Positions 53,928-64,000 of a stretch of 64,000 nt of DNA are shown piece after piece. Position numbers and translations under genes: made by a program. The DNA comes from Bradyrhizobium sp. sBnM-33 (GTDB lineage: Bacteria; Pseudomonadota; Alphaproteobacteria; Rhizobiales; Xanthobacteraceae), in contig NZ_CP136624.1 in assembly GCF_032917945.1 (NCBI RefSeq), positions 1,798,001 through 1,862,000 of the forward strand, read 5' to 3'. The notes beneath the pieces are model-generated. The model searched no databases and was not told the origin of the DNA. It saw only the letters and a list, made by a program, of their open reading frames with translations. How positions within the stretch are numbered: the first letter of the stretch is position 1; every line of letters starts with the position of its first letter.

Positions 53928-55350
53928 TCACTCAAGATACCGGGCATTATCATCTCCTTGATTTTCAGTGAACAACGCAAGTTGATCTTCCGCGCAACCC
54001 CCCTGCAGAATTAGCTTGCCGGTGCGGTGGAGGCCCTCAATAACGCTGCGAATGGGTTCGGCATCCAAATCACGGCGGCTGACTTCCCAAGCCATGCGAC
54101 GAATGATCTCCAGCGCCTCCATGGGCGTGGCCGTTTCCGTTACGGAACGTGGTCGTTCCATCGTGAGTTGCGTATGCGCACCTCCTTTCCAGTGAATCAG
54201 CAACTCAAGGTTTTTTTATCCTGGTCAGTGCGTACAATGATCTCTTCGATGGCGGTGCGGAAGATCATCTTCTTAAGTGTCGGGGGACAGTGGTTGCTCT
54301 GCCAGACTCCAGCAAAATGATCACCCATCGAACGTATTCTGATTTCCTCTTCAGGCGATAACGAGTAGCGCTCGGTTTCGAGACTGGAAAGCCGCTGCTT
54401 GACTGCCTCGATCTCTTCCAGCTTTCCGTTCCACCGCCGTTCCAACTCGCTGGCTGCAAGTCGATTCCGGGCATCCACCGCGTCGTACTGTTCGAAGGCC
54501 TTCCTCGCCTCATACACCAGTTGCTCGAGCTTGCGGGACAGGGCGGTACATTGAGCGGTGCCGACAGCACTCAGTTCTTCGAGAGCTCGCAGACTGGCTT
54601 CCACCCCCAATGGCGCGATCGCCTTTAATAGTTCTTGTCCTACGCACCGGTCTACCGAGCTGCCGCCGAAGCCGATGCAATACTGCCCGCCATCATCGTA
54701 GTCGCCCTTGCAAAGGTAGCGCGCATGGGTGCCACGGCCGCCCCAATACCGTACATGCAGCTTGCGCCCACAATGTCCGCAGCGCAGGAGTCCGACCAGA
54801 AGACCCTGGCCAGCGCGAATCGCCGCCATCGATTCGTCCCCCTCCCAGTTCACCGAATTGCGCCGTATCATTCGCTGATTCTCTTCGTAGGTTGCCCAGT
54901 CAATATAACCTACATGATGATCGCGGATGAAGACGCGGCACTCTTCGGCGGGGCGCATCGCGCTCTGACGTTTCTCGAGCCGGCCTCCTACCAGCAAGGT
55001 CGTTACTGGACGCCGTCCCCAAACATAGGCACCGGCGTAGAAGGGATTGCGTAAAATGTCGCGGATTAGGCTCTGCGAAGGAACCTTCCAGATCAGCCGC
55101 GTTCCCTGTATGGGATTGACCGGTAGCTCCAGGTCGTGATCACGGAACCATTGGAATGTCTGACGCACGCTCCACAGTTCTCGAAACTTGGCGAACACGA
55201 GCTGTATCGCTTCGCAGATCCGTCGGTCGGGATGAAACATGATCTTACCCACGGGGTCGCGGGCATACCCAATCGGAAGCCGTTTGAACAGTTCGCCGCG
55301 GCGCGCTTTGGCTTCCTGCCCTGCCAGCATTCGTTGGCGTATAACCTTGA
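53928..55350 (-). pseudogene. Serine recombinase element 4, degraded
   Basis: The resolvase catalytic domain is missing. What remains is IRQRMLAGQEAKARRGELFK, the recombinase domain, a zinc ribbon (LRCGHCGRKLHVRYWG), a coiled coil (AFEQYDAVDARNRLAASELE) and a C-terminal stub after a frameshift in a seven-A run near 54213. It belongs to the same family as elements 1 and 2 but is clearly diverged. The 5' side is fused to a scrap of IS481. Confidence 0.82.
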
Positions 55351-55379
55351 GCACAGTACAATACCGTGCTCTTCGAAGA
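55351..55379 (-). repeat. 29-bp IS481 transposase scrap
   Basis: Identical to 32737-32765 in the IS481 transposase (codons for FEEHGIVLC). It is joined directly to the truncated recombinase of element 4. Confidence 0.75.
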
Positions 55380-55729
55380 GCCAAGTCATGCCGTGCACGA
55401 CGATCATCATTCGTCATTCCGCTCCCAGCGTCATCGCGGACGATGTCGAATCCGTGCTGTCACACTGCGCGACAACAACCGTCCGATGCAACAAAAAGTC
55501 TATCGTGATCTCCGGCGAAGCGCGTCTGGTCTCAACTCTTCCCCGATGCGCACATCTCGTGTCTCTGCCTCACGCGCCGAGCCAGCAGATCGGGCCTTGC
55601 GATCTCAAACAATCCCCATAGCGTAAAATCGCGCATAGCCTCCCGCGCCTTCGTTCAATCCGGCTTCAATGAGGTCGCGTCATAAGCGCCTGCCGCGCCC
55701 TCGCGTGAGCGCGACCTCACAGAACCCTC
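55380..55729. other. Region without assignable gene
   Basis: No gene or repeat recognised on either strand; probably degraded mobile DNA. Confidence 0.4.
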
Positions 55730-55945
55730 CAGATTCCGGATTTGGGGCGAATATGATTCAAGATGACCGCAATGTGCTGCAGCAAAATGGCTGAACCGCG
55801 CAATCCGGCTCAGATAAAGCTTAGCGGATGCTCGCTTGTAACCGAGCGAGAAAAAATACCCCGCGATGCGATCCATCTCGGCGCCGAGCGCCCCGTTACG
55901 AAGGCGCATGAGCAGCCCGCGATACGAAAAATAGAACTTGAGCAT
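55730..55945 (-). pseudogene. Tyrosine recombinase N-terminal stub
   Basis: From ATG 55945: MLKFYFSYRGLLMRLRNGALG, then AGYFFSLGYKRASAKLYLSRIARFSHFA. This is the amino-terminal and core-binding part of a phage-type integrase of the kind found in RIT-like trios. No catalytic domain follows. Confidence 0.6.
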
Positions 55946-56988
55946 TGTGCCCCTCCGGCGTTGCGGCGCAGGGGGATCCCGCGTCCGCGCGAGAGGCACG
56001 AAATATTACGTGGCGGAGGAATCCAGGCGTGGCGGGACCTGGCTGGCGTTAGGGCGCCTCCGCCACATCATCTCGTCCGACACATAAGAACGGATCTGAG
56101 CCGGCATCGCGCACAAGCGCAACAAGGCCATCGATATTCTTGAGGACAATCGACTTCGATACGAGAGGTCTTGTCGCCATTGACGGTCCATCTTGGCATC
56201 TTGAGCTCTGTCCGCTTCAAGACGTCAATGTCCCAAGGTCGACAGTTGGATGGCAGTATTCCCCGAGCGAGGCGCGAAGCTCATTCTTTCGTCAGGAAGA
56301 TCTTGAGGACATCCTTTGGCACGCTAGTTGCTAAGATGGTGGGCGTCACAGCACAATCTCGCCGCCTCGGCTAAGAGTTCAGATGAAACCTGTTCGATTG
56401 ATCCAGATCAGTGCGATGCTGATGCTGCCGCAGTCCGTGGCACGCGCGGTGTTGCGAGGTTTCTCACATTCTGATGTCGCTTCGATTCCCGGCAATGACT
56501 TGGCCATAATAGTGCTAGGTCTGTTCACACTCACGTTTGAGTGGCATTCTCGGAGCGAAGGTCCAGCAGCGTTTTGACGCTCAACAGTCCGGCAGAACGA
56601 AGTGGCTTGCTGCCGCTCCGAAACGGGGCGTGCTCGTATTGCTGCGACTATCGACCGGGCTTCCCTAATGGATATCAGGTCGCAAAGTGGTGGTGATGGA
56701 TTTTCTGAGTGAGGTCTCTAGTCGGTTTTGCGCGCCGTTTCGGGCTACCCAGGCTGCACGACGAGTTAACCAGAGCGCGAACACGGCTCCGGCTTTCCTC
56801 CGCTGCGCGCTGGCGCGCATCTCTGCTCGTGCTCAGATTTGGTGGCGAAGCGCTCGGGCATGTCACATGCGACCATTTAAGTCGCTAGTTGTTGCAGATC
56901 CTACTGCGCGTGATTTTGCGGAGTTGAGCAGTCAATCGCGGGGCCATTGAAAGTGCTGGCTCGCGTGGCACACGAGGAGTTTTCGTCT
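55946..56988. other. Intergenic region upstream of NRPS2
   Basis: Over 1 kb without a convincing gene. A 64-residue frame at 56383-56577 with a hydrophobic segment is possible but unsupported. The promoter of NRPS2 should lie here; I see no motif I can name with confidence. A TGA at 56911-56913 closes the NRPS2 frame upstream. Confidence 0.45.
56974..56979 (+). promoter_or_regulatory. Ribosome binding site of NRPS2
   Basis: GAGGAG nine bases before ATG 56989. It decides the start in favour of this ATG over TTG 56947 and GTG 56953 or 56965, which lack a comparable site. Confidence 0.7.
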
Positions 56989-57960
56989 ATGGGGGTGGAA
57001 TACGAACATTGCGACACATGTGTGTTGGCCTCGTCGAGTTGCGAACTCGGCGACTGGGCTGGGCAACGACCTGAAGCCTCACCAATAGGTTCTACCGTCT
57101 TTGTTGGTAGTGGCACGCTAGCGATTAGGTGCGCTCAGCTAGCGATGGAGATGGGCCACGTCATCGGCGCAATCTTGAGTGCCGACGCCATATTCCGCGA
57201 TTGGGCTGCTCGCGCCAATATCTTGTGCGTAGGGAGCGTTGAAGAGCTCTCCATGCTGCTCAATACCGAACCGGTGGACTGGATATTTTCTGTTGCCAAT
57301 CCGTTCATGTTGCCAGCAGATGTGTTTGGGCGAGTGCGTCGAGGGGCTTTCAACTACCACGACGGTCCGTTGCCACGGTATGCAGGAACTCATGCGACGT
57401 CTTGGGCGCTGCTGGCCCAAGAGACCGAATATGCCGTCACGTGGCATCGCATCGATGATGGTGTTGATACGGGTGACCTGGTTGTTCAACGCCAACTCTT
57501 GATTGCGCCCACTGATACGGCGCTAACCTTGAACCTCAAATGTTATGAGGCTGCAGTCGAGGGCTTCCGAGAGCTTTTAACTGGTTTAGCGAATGGAGAG
57601 CTCAATACCTGTCCGCAGGCGCTAGTGGACAGAAGCTACTTTTCGAGACGTCGACGTCCAGATGCGGCGGGCTGTCTGCGATGGGATCGATCCGCGCAAG
57701 ATCTCTCAGCGATAACGCGCGCCTTAGACTTTGGGCCGTATCATTCCAATCCGTTATGTCTGTCCAAGGCTCTTGTGGGCGATGACGTTGTCGCAGTCAG
57801 GTGCTTGGAGGTGTCGTCTGCCCGCTCGGGCTTTTCGCCGGGTTCCCTGGTTGAAATCCACCCGAGCCACTGGCGTGTGGCGACGGCCACAGAAGATATT
57901 GATGTCTGGTTTGGCAGCTCAGATGGTGAGACTCTGGACGCCCGGGCACTTGCAAGGCAC
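56989..57960 (+). other. NRPS2 N-formyltransferase loading domain
   Basis: A Rossmann-type start ([15 protein letters not shown]) is followed by [13 protein letters not shown], giving Asn122 and His124, and DDGVDTGDL with Asp160/Asp163. This is the Asn-His-Asp set of formyltetrahydrofolate-dependent formyltransferases. A C-terminal Fmt-like beta domain follows (about residues 245-325). It would transfer formyl from N10-formyl-THF to the first amino acid. Confidence 0.87.
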
Positions 57961-60900
57961 TCCGATCTGAATGTAGGCGATCGCCTCCCGATTCTAAGCG
58001 ATGACGAGGCGCGGAGCATAACTGTTACACATGAAATGTTGGCGCCTCGGGAGAGTTTCTGGCGACAGCGGCTTGAGCAATCTAAAATATTGCAGCTTCC
58101 TTTTCTGTCGTCTCCACAAGCTGTGGCTCCCCCGAGATGGCAGTCGAGTTTGTGGCTCATTCCAAGTGCTTTGGCCGAGCTGTCCCCCAATGATCGCACC
58201 GAGTACATACTGAGCGCTTGGCTGATCTATCTCGCCCGCCTCACGGGAGAATCAGAGCTTCAATTGGGATGGACTCCCCCAGCGAATGAATCGCGAGCCG
58301 GGGTGAAGGCGGTGGAGGTGCTTGTCGCTTCTGTCGTGCCAATGGAAATTATCATAGATCTCGGTCATGATTTTGCAGAGGTGCGCAGGGCGGTGGCGGC
58401 CGAGTGTGCTCAGCTGAGGGAGCACGATAGCTTTGCGCGGGATCTTATCGCGCGCTACCCGACGTTGCGGGGCGGTGAGGCGCTACGATCGCGCCGTCCC
58501 TGGCCGGTTGGCGTTACGGTTACTGCAAATAGCGGGTCTGCCGCTGGTGATCTTGCAAGCCCGAGTTTTGAGGCGCCCCTATCCGGTGATTTGCTGACGT
58601 TTGAGGTTTGCGCTCTGGAAGGGAGCTTTCGATGGCACTTTGATGCAGGTCGCTTGGCGCCCAAGCAGATCGACCGCATGACGCAGCATTTGCAGAATTT
58701 GTTGTGTGCCGTGATGGCCGATGCGCAGCAGCCGGTAGGACGAATTCGGCTCTTGTCGTCCGCTGAGCGCGCGTATCTGTTGGAGGAGCTGAACCGGACG
58801 GCGGCGCCGTATCCCGAGCAGCAGTGCATCCATGAGCTGTTCGAGGCGCGGGTCCGCAGGGCTCCGGATGCGGTGGCGGTGGTCTATCAGGACCAGCGCT
58901 TAAGCTATGACGAGCTCAATGCGCGGGCGAACCGGCTGGCGCATCATCTGATCGGGCTCGGAGTGAGGCCGGACCAGCCGGTGGCGATCTGCCTTGAGCG
59001 CAGCATCGCGATGGTGGTCGGGCTGTTGGCGATCCTCAAGGCGGGCGGGGCGTATCTGCCGCTGGATCCGGCCTATCCGTCGGCGCGGCTGCACCAGGTG
59101 CTCAACGATGCGGTGCCGCCTCTGCTGCTGGCCGATGCGGCGGGACGATCGGCGCTGGGCAGCGATGCGCTACTCGATCTGACAGTGGTCGACCTGGAGA
59201 CGGCGACCCCGGCGTGGGCGCAACTGCCGGCCGCGAACCCGGACCCGCGCGCCCTCGGTCTGACCTCGCGCCATCTCGCCTATGTGATCTACACCTCGGG
59301 ATCCACCGGCACGCCCAAGGGCGTCATGGTCGAGCATCGGGGATTGGTCAATCTGGGGTTGGCTCAGATCGTGCTTTTTGGCGCTTGTTCCAACAGTAGA
59401 GTGGTGCAGTTCGCCTCCTTTGGTTTTGATACAAGTGTTTCAGAGCTTGTCATGGCGTTTGGCTCAGGAGCCGCCTTGCACTTGCCTGCGGGTGAGATCC
59501 GTCAATCGACCAAAGAGCTATCGGACTATCTGCGAAACGAAGCCATCACGCATGCGACGTTGCCTCCAGCATTGCTTCAGGGAAGCCAGCATCTGGAATA
59601 TTTGGCGTCGCAACTTCTCGTTCTTGCTGGAGAGCTCCCGAAGGCCGAACTTATCCGAGCCCTGCCTGCAGCATCTATTGTCAACGCCTATGGACCAACC
59701 GAAGCAACAGTCTGCGCGACGACGTGGAGCTGCCCGGCTGATTTTGATGGCGCCGTTGTCCCGATCGGCCGTCCGATTGCGAACACGCGGATCTATCTGC
59801 TGGATGGTGATGGCGCGCCTGTTCCGTTTGGGGCGGTGGGGGAGCTTTACATTGGCGGCGCGGGGGTGGCGCGGGGCTATCTGAACCGTCCCGAGCTGAC
59901 CGCGGCGCGGTTTTTGGCCGATCCGTTCAGCACTGAGCCGGGGGCGCGGATGTACCGCACCGGCGACCTTGCGCGCTATCTGCCGGACGGCAATCTGGCG
60001 TTTCTGGGCCGCAACGACGACCAGGTGAAGATCCGCGGCTTCCGGATCGAGCCGGGCGAGATCGCGGCGCGGCTCGTCGAGCACGCCGCGGTGCGCGACG
60101 CGGTGGTGGTGGCGCGCCAGGACCGCGGCGGCGAGCAGCGGCTGGTCGCCTATGTGGTGTGCGCGTCCGAGGCGGGCTCGGATGGGCTGGATGGAAGCGA
60201 GCTTGCCGGCACGTTGCGCACGCACTTAAGTGCGCGGCTGCCGGACTACATGGTGCCGTCGGCGTTTGTGCACCTTGCGGCGCTGCCCTTGACGGTGAAC
60301 GGCAAGCTCGACCGCAAGGGCCTGCCGGCGCCTAAGGATGAGGCGTATGCGCGCGCCGCCTATGAGGCGCCGCAAGGCGAGATCGAGACGGCGCTGGCGA
60401 CGATCTGGGCCGAGCTTCTGGGTGTTGAGCGGGTCGGACGGAACGACCACTTCTTCGCGCTGGGCGGCCACTCGCTCTTGGCGGTGCAGCTGATCGAGCG
60501 TCTGCGGCGGCTGTCGCTGGGGGTGGAGGTGCGGACTTTGTTCGCCAGGCCGGTGCTGGCGGATCTGGCCGCGAGCCTGCGCAGTCATCACGAGGTGGCG
60601 GTGCCGGCCAACCTGATCACGGCAGAGAGCCGCTCGATCACGCCGCAGATGCTGCCGCTGATCGAGCTGACGCAGGGAGAGATCGATCGGATCCTCGCCA
60701 CGGTGCCCGGCGGCGTCGGCAACATCCAGGATATTTATGCCTTGTCGCCGCTGCAGGACGGCATCCTGTTCCATCATCTGTTGGCCCGCCAAGGCGATCC
60801 GTACCTGCTGGTGTCGCAGATGGCGTTTGCCGACCGTGGCGTGTTGGACCGCTATCTTGCCGCGGTTCAGCGGGTGGTGGACCGGCACGACATCTTAAGG

Positions 60901-63900
60901 ACGTCGTTTGTCTGGGAGGGCCTGTCGCGCGCGGCCCAGGTGGTGTGGCGGAACGCGCCACTCAATGTGACCGAGGTCGAGCTGGATGGCTCCGGCGGTC
61001 CTGGCCACGCGCAGCTCAGACTGAGGTTTGATCCGCGCCAGCACCGCATCGATCTTGGCCGGGCCCCGCTGTTGCGGTTTGTGATCGCGCGCGAGCCCGG
61101 CAGCGCGCGCTGGCTGCTCTTGCAGCTGCAGCATCATCTGATCGGGGATCACACGACGCTGGAGGTGATGCATGCCGAGGTTAAGGCCGTGCTCGGCGGG
61201 CGCGACCATGAGCTGGCCGCCCCGCAGCCGTTCCGCAACCTGGTGGCGCAGGCGCGCCTGGGCGTTGGTACCAAAGCGCATGAAGAGTTCTTCCGGGGAC
61301 TGCTGGGGGACATCGATGCGCCGACCACGCCGTTTGGCTTAAGCGAGGTCCACGGCGACGGCTGCGGGGTTCATGAGGCGCATCGGAGGCTGCCGCAGGC
61401 GCTCAACGCGCGATTGCGCAGCCAGGCGCGGCGGCTTGGGGTGAGCCTGGCCAGCCTGTGCCATCTGGCGTGGGGACAGGTGGTGGCGCGCAGCAGCGGC
61501 CGCGAGCAGGTGGTGTTCGGCACGGTGCTGTTTGGCCGCATGCATGGCGGCGCGGGTGCCGACCGCACCATGGGCCTGTTCATCAACACGCTGCCGCTGC
61601 GGCTTGATCTGGACGGCACCGGGGTCGAGGCGAGCGTGCGGACCACCCACGCCCGGCTGGCCGAGCTGCTGGCGCACGAGCATGCCTCGCTGGCGTTGGC
61701 GCAACGCTGCAGCGGCGTTGCGGCGCCGGCGCCGTTGTTCAGCGCGCTGTTGAACTACCGCCACACCGCGCCGGCGCTCGCTTGCGGACCGGATGCTGGG
61801 CTGGGCGGCGTGGAATGGCTGGGCGGGGAGGAACGCACCAACTATCCGCTGACCCTGTCGGTGGATGATTTTGGCGAGGCGCTCGGTCTGACGGCGCAGG
61901 TGGCGGAGCCCGTCTCCGCGGATCGGGTCTGCGGCTACATGCAGCGCGCGCTCGAGCAACTGGCCGACGCGCTGGAGCAGGCGCCGAACACGCCGGTGCG
62001 CGAGCTGGATATCCTGCCGTCCGCTGAGCGCGCGTATCTGTTGGAGGAGCTGAACCGGACGGCGGCGCCGTATCCCGAGCAGCAGTGCATCCATGAGCTG
62101 TTCGAGGCGCAGGTCCGCAAGGCGCCGGATGCGGTGGCGGTGGTCTATCAGGACCAGCGCTTAAGCTATGACGAGCTCAATGCGCGGGCGAACCGGCTGG
62201 CGCACCACCTGATCGGGCTCGGAGTGAGGCCGGACCAGCCGGTGGCGATCTGCCTTGAGCGCAGCATCGCGATGGTGGTCGGGCTGCTGGCGATCCTCAA
62301 GGCGGGCGGGGCGTATCTGCCGCTGGATCCTGCCTATCCGTCGGCGCGGCTGCACCAGGTGCTCAACGATGCGGCGCCGCCTCTGCTGCTGGCCGATGCG
62401 GCGGGACGATCGGCGCTGGGCGGCGATGCGCTACTCGATCTGACGGTGGTCGACCTGGAGACGGCGACCCCGGCGTGGGCGCAACTGCCGGCCGCGAACC
62501 CGGACCCGCGCGCCCTCGGTCTGACCTCGCGCCATCTCGCCTATGTGATCTACACCTCGGGATCCACCGGAACGCCCAAGGGCGTCATGGTCGAGCATCG
62601 GGGATTGGTCAATCATACAATCTGGCAGGCGGATCGATTCCAGTTCGCTGCCCACGACATTTTCTTGCAGCGAACCTCCCCCTCTTTTGATGCTGCGGTT
62701 TGGGAGCTATGGACACCTTTGTCGATCGGGGCACGTTCAATTCTTCTTCCTCTCGACCGGCAACTAGATATTCGAACAATTTTGAGTCTGCTGGGTAAGT
62801 ACCGAGTGACGGTTCTGCAATTGGTTCCGTCGCTTCTTTCAGCATTGCTTGGGATCACTGACGTTGAGCAAAAGGAAATCGATTATCTACGCTACATATT
62901 CTGTGGTGGAGAGCTCTTCAGAAACGGGTTAGCCACTAAATGGCTGCGATTGGCATCGACGGCACTTGTCAACCTCTATGGACCTACTGAGGCGACGATT
63001 GACGCGACAGCTTGGTTTTATCGAGCTGGATTTGATGGGGCCGTTGTCCCGATTGGCCGTCCGATTGCGAACACGCGGATCTATCTGCTGGATGGTGATG
63101 GCGCGCCTGTTCCGTTTGGGGCGGTGGGGGAGCTTTACATTGGCGGCGCGGGGGTGGCGCGGGGCTATCTGAACCGTCCCGAGCTGACCGCGGCGCGGTT
63201 TTTGGCCGATCCGTTCAGCACTGAGCCGGGGGCGCGGATGTACCGCACCGGCGACCTTGCGCGCTATCTGCCGGACGGCAATCTGGCGTTTCTGGGCCGC
63301 AACGACGACCAGGTGAAGATCCGCGGCTTCCGGATCGAGCCGGGCGAGATCGCGGCGCGGCTCGTCGAGCACGCCGCGGTGCGCGACGCGGTGGTGGTGG
63401 CGCGCCAGGACCGCGGCGGCGAGCAGCGGCTGGTCGCCTATGTGGTGTGCGCGTCCGAGGCGGGCTCGGATGGGCTGGATGGAAGCGAACTTGCCGGCAC
63501 CTTGCGCACGCACTTAAGTGCGCAGCTGCCGGACTACATGGTGCCGTCGGCGTTTGTGCACCTTGCGGCGCTGCCCTTGACGGTGAACGGCAAGCTCGAC
63601 CGCAAGGGCCTGCCGGCGCCTAAGGATGAGGCGTATGCGCGCGCCGCCTATGAGGCGCCGCAAGGCGAGATCGAGACGGCGCTGGCGACAATCTGGGCCG
63701 AGCTTCTGGGTGTTGAGCGGGTCGGACGGAACGACCACTTCTTCGAACTGGGCGGCCACTCGCTCTTGGCGGTGCAGCTGATCGAGCGTCTGCGGCGGCT
63801 GTCGCTGGGGGTGAAGGTGCGGACTTTGTTCGCCAGGCCGGTGCTGGCGGATCTGGCCGCGAGCCTGCGCAGTCATCACGAGGTGGCGGTGCCGGCCAAC

Positions 63901-64000
63901 CTGATCACGGCAGAGAGCCGCTCGATCACGCCGCAGATGCTGCCGCTGATCGAGCTGACGCAGGGAGAGATCGATCGGATCCTCGCCACGGTGCCCGGCG
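56989..64000 (+). CDS. Formyltransferase-initiated NRPS2 (3' end outside window)
   Basis: The frame is open from ATG 56989 to the last base (2,337 codons). Domain order is N-formyltransferase, C-terminal piece of a condensation domain, A, T, dual E/C, A, T, and the start of another dual E/C. A leading formyltransferase marks an initiation enzyme that formylates the first aminoacyl-carrier, as in linear gramicidin synthetase LgrA. The A codes read DTSTVAAVCK (Tyr-like) and DAWQFGLIDK (Gln code known from tyrocidine synthetase). Carrier Ser codons are 60472 and 63760. The second and third condensation domains are dual E/C, so both residues should become D. The modules resemble those of NRPS1 but are clearly diverged. 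Predicted start of product: N-formyl-D-Tyr-D-Gln. Confidence 0.93.
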   Translation, partial: MGVEYEHCDTCVLASSSCELGDWAGQRPEASPIGSTVFVGSGTLAIRCAQLAMEMGHVIGAILSADAIFRDWAARANILCVGSVEELSMLLNTEPVDWIFSVANPFMLPADVFGRVRRGAFNYHDGPLPRYAGTHATSWALLAQETEYAVTWHRIDDGVDTGDLVVQRQLLIAPTDTALTLNLKCYEAAVEGFRELLTGLANGELNTCPQALVDRSYFSRRRRPDAAGCLRWDRSAQDLSAITRALDFGPYHSNPLCLSKALVGDDVVAVRCLEVSSARSGFSPGSLVEIHPSHWRVATATEDIDVWFGSSDGETLDARALARHSDLNVGDRLPILSDDEARSITVTHEMLAPRESFWRQRLEQSKILQLPFLSSPQAVAPPRWQSSLWLIPSALAELSPNDRTEYILSAWLIYLARLTGESELQLGWTPPANESRAGVKAVEVLVASVVPMEIIIDLGHDFAEVRRAVAAECAQLREHDSFARDLIARYPTLRGGEALRSRRPWPVGVTVTANSGSAAGDLASPSFEAPLSGDLLTFEVCALEGSFRWHFDAGRLAPKQIDRMTQHLQNLLCAVMADAQQPVGRIRLLSSAERAYLLEELNRTAAPYPEQQCIHELFEARVRRAPDAVAVVYQDQRLSYDELNARANRLAHHLIGLGVRPDQPVAICLERSIAMVVGLLAILKAGGAYLPLDPAYPSARLHQVLNDAVPPLLLADAAGRSALGSDALLDLTVVDLETATPAWAQLPAANPDPRALGLTSRHLAYVIYTSGSTGTPKGVMVEHRGLVNLGLAQIVLFGACSNSRVVQFASFGFDTSVSELVMAFGSGAALHLPAGEIRQSTKELSDYLRNEAITHATLPPALLQGSQHLEYLASQLLVLAGELPKAELIRALPAASIVNAYGPTEATVCATTWSCPADFDGAVVPIGRPIANTRIYLLDGDGAPVPFGAVGELYIGGAGVARGYLNRPELTAARFLADPFSTEPGARMYRTGDLARYLPDGNLAFLGRNDDQVKIRGFRIEPGEIAARLVEHAAVRDAVVVARQDRGGEQRLVAYVVCASEAGSDGLDGSELAGTLRTHLSARLPDYMVPSAFVHLAALPLTVNGKLDRKGLPAPKDEAYARAAYEAPQGEIETALATIWAELLGVERVGRNDHFFALGGHSLLAVQLIERLRRLSLGVEVRTLFARPVLADLAASLRSHHEVAVPANLITAESRSITPQMLPLIELTQGEIDRILATVPGGVGNIQDIYALSPLQDGILFHHLLARQGDPYLLVSQMAFADRGVLDRYLAAVQRVVDRHDILRTSFVWEGLSRAAQVVWRNAPLNVTEVELDGSGGPGHAQLRLRFDPRQHRIDLGRAPLLRFVIAREPGSARWLLLQLQHHLIGDHTTLEVMHAEVKAVLGGRDHELAAPQPFRNLVAQARLGVGTKAHEEFFRGLLGDIDAPTTPFGLSEVHGDGCGVHEAHRRLPQALNARLRSQARRLGVSLASLCHLAWGQVVARSSGREQVVFGTVLFGRMHGGAGADRTMGLFINTLPLRLDLDGTGVEASVRTTHARLAELLAHEHASLALAQRCSGVAAPAPLFSALLNYRHTAPALACGPDAGLGGVEWLGGEERTNYPLTLSVDDFGEALGLTAQVAEPVSADRVCGYMQRALEQLADALEQAPNTPVRELDILPSAERAYLLEELNRTAAPYPEQQCIHELFEAQVRKAPDAVAVVYQDQRLSYDELNARANRLAHHLIGLGVRPDQPVAICLERSIAMVVGLLAILKAGGAYLPLDPAYPSARLHQVLNDAAPPLLLADAAGRSALGGDALLDLTVVDLETATPAWAQLPAANPDPRALGLTSRHLAYVIYTSGSTGTPKGVMVEHRGLVNHTIWQADRFQFAAHDIFLQRTSPSFDAAVWELWTPLSIGARSILLPLDRQLDIRTILSLLGKYRVTVLQLVPSLLSALLGITDVEQKEIDYLRYIFCGGELFRNGLATKWLRLASTALVNLYGPTEATIDATAWFYRAGFDGAVVPIGRPIANTRIYLLDGDGAPVPFGAVGELYIGGAGVARGYLNRPELTAARFLADPFSTEPGARMYRTGDLARYLPDGNLAFLGRNDDQVKIRGFRIEPGEIAARLVEHAAVRDAVVVARQDRGGEQRLVAYVVCASEAGSDGLDGSELAGTLRTHLSAQLPDYMVPSAFVHLAALPLTVNGKLDRKGLPAPKDEAYARAAYEAPQGEIETALATIWAELLGVERVGRNDHFFELGGHSLLAVQLIERLRRLSLGVKVRTLFARPVLADLAASLRSHHEVAVPANLITAESRSITPQMLPLIELTQGEIDRILATVPG
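58020..58770 (+). other. NRPS2 condensation-domain remnant between FT and A
   Basis: [19 protein letters not shown] through [17 protein letters not shown] and [17 protein letters not shown] matches the C-terminal lobe of a condensation domain. The N-terminal lobe with HHxxxDG is absent, replaced by the formyltransferase. This looks like a fusion point; catalysis of condensation is not possible here. Confidence 0.75.
58790..60600 (+). other. NRPS2 module 1: A (Tyr-like) - T
   Basis: The A-domain code read by eye is DTSTVAAVCK; DASTVAAVCK-type codes are known for Tyr, so an aromatic residue is likely. [13 protein letters not shown] and the other core motifs are present. Carrier Ser codon 60472. 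Confidence 0.7.
60650..63890 (+). other. NRPS2 module 2: dual E/C - A (Gln) - T
   Basis: HHLLARQGD (codons from 60772) and HHLIGDH mark a dual E/C domain. The A core (62595-63050) gives DAWQFGLIDK, a known Gln code. Carrier Ser codon 63760. A further dual E/C domain begins before the window end. Confidence 0.82.

Noticed and set aside
56383..56577. Small gene upstream of NRPS2
   Set aside because: Only a weak hydrophobic stretch, no ribosome binding site of note and no family resemblance.

Overview
The window is GC-rich, high-coding-density DNA from a Gram-negative proteobacterium. The insertion sequences (IS630 with a slippery A-run, ISNCY type, IS481, IS91, RIT elements), the degraded groEL and the large serine recombinases with small partner genes are the kind found in rhizobia, so a Bradyrhizobium-like alphaproteobacterium carrying a genomic or symbiosis island is my best guess. 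That is inference from family resemblance, not a database match. No tRNA, rRNA or CRISPR array was seen.

Layout. 1-23670: the 3' part of a giant non-ribosomal peptide synthetase (NRPS1): one partial carrier domain, seven complete C-A-T modules and a thioesterase. Its modules are almost identical in DNA except for the substrate-binding core of each adenylation domain. 23682-25247: a PLP-dependent fold-type I enzyme coupled to it. 25.7-34.9 kb: an insertion-sequence graveyard holding an IS256 remnant, two different ISNCY-type elements side by side on CTAG sites, a groEL/IS5 mosaic pseudogene, an IS630 copy split by IS481 and a truncated second IS630-type transposase. 35.0-36.6 kb: a decayed phosphopantetheinyl transferase and an intact GNAT acetyltransferase. 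36.9-53.9 kb: one IS91-type unit (tyrosine recombinase plus IS91 transposase) blown apart by nested insertions. Its integrase gene is split by a serine-recombinase element (element 1), whose recombinase gene is split by element 2, whose recombinase gene is split by element 3. Its transposase gene is split by a RIT element (three tyrosine recombinases), whose middle recombinase is split by a second, intact RIT element; an IS630 copy sits beside it. 53.9-56.0 kb: a degraded fourth serine recombinase and a tyrosine-recombinase stub. 56989-64000 (open at the window end): a second NRPS (NRPS2) that starts with an N-formyltransferase domain.

How the genes work together. NRPS2 looks like an initiation enzyme: formyltransferase, a condensation-domain remnant, then a module with a Tyr-like code, a dual epimerisation/condensation domain and a Gln-coded module. 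NRPS1 is a termination enzyme, reading X(D)-Ala-Thr-Ala-Ala-X5(D)-X6(D)-Gly before thioesterase release (X5 and X6 unresolved). They may act in one assembly line or in two; the window does not decide this. Both use the same cassette design, with constant flanks and exchanged A-domain cores. The mobile DNA between them is about 31 kb and contains few intact non-mobile genes.
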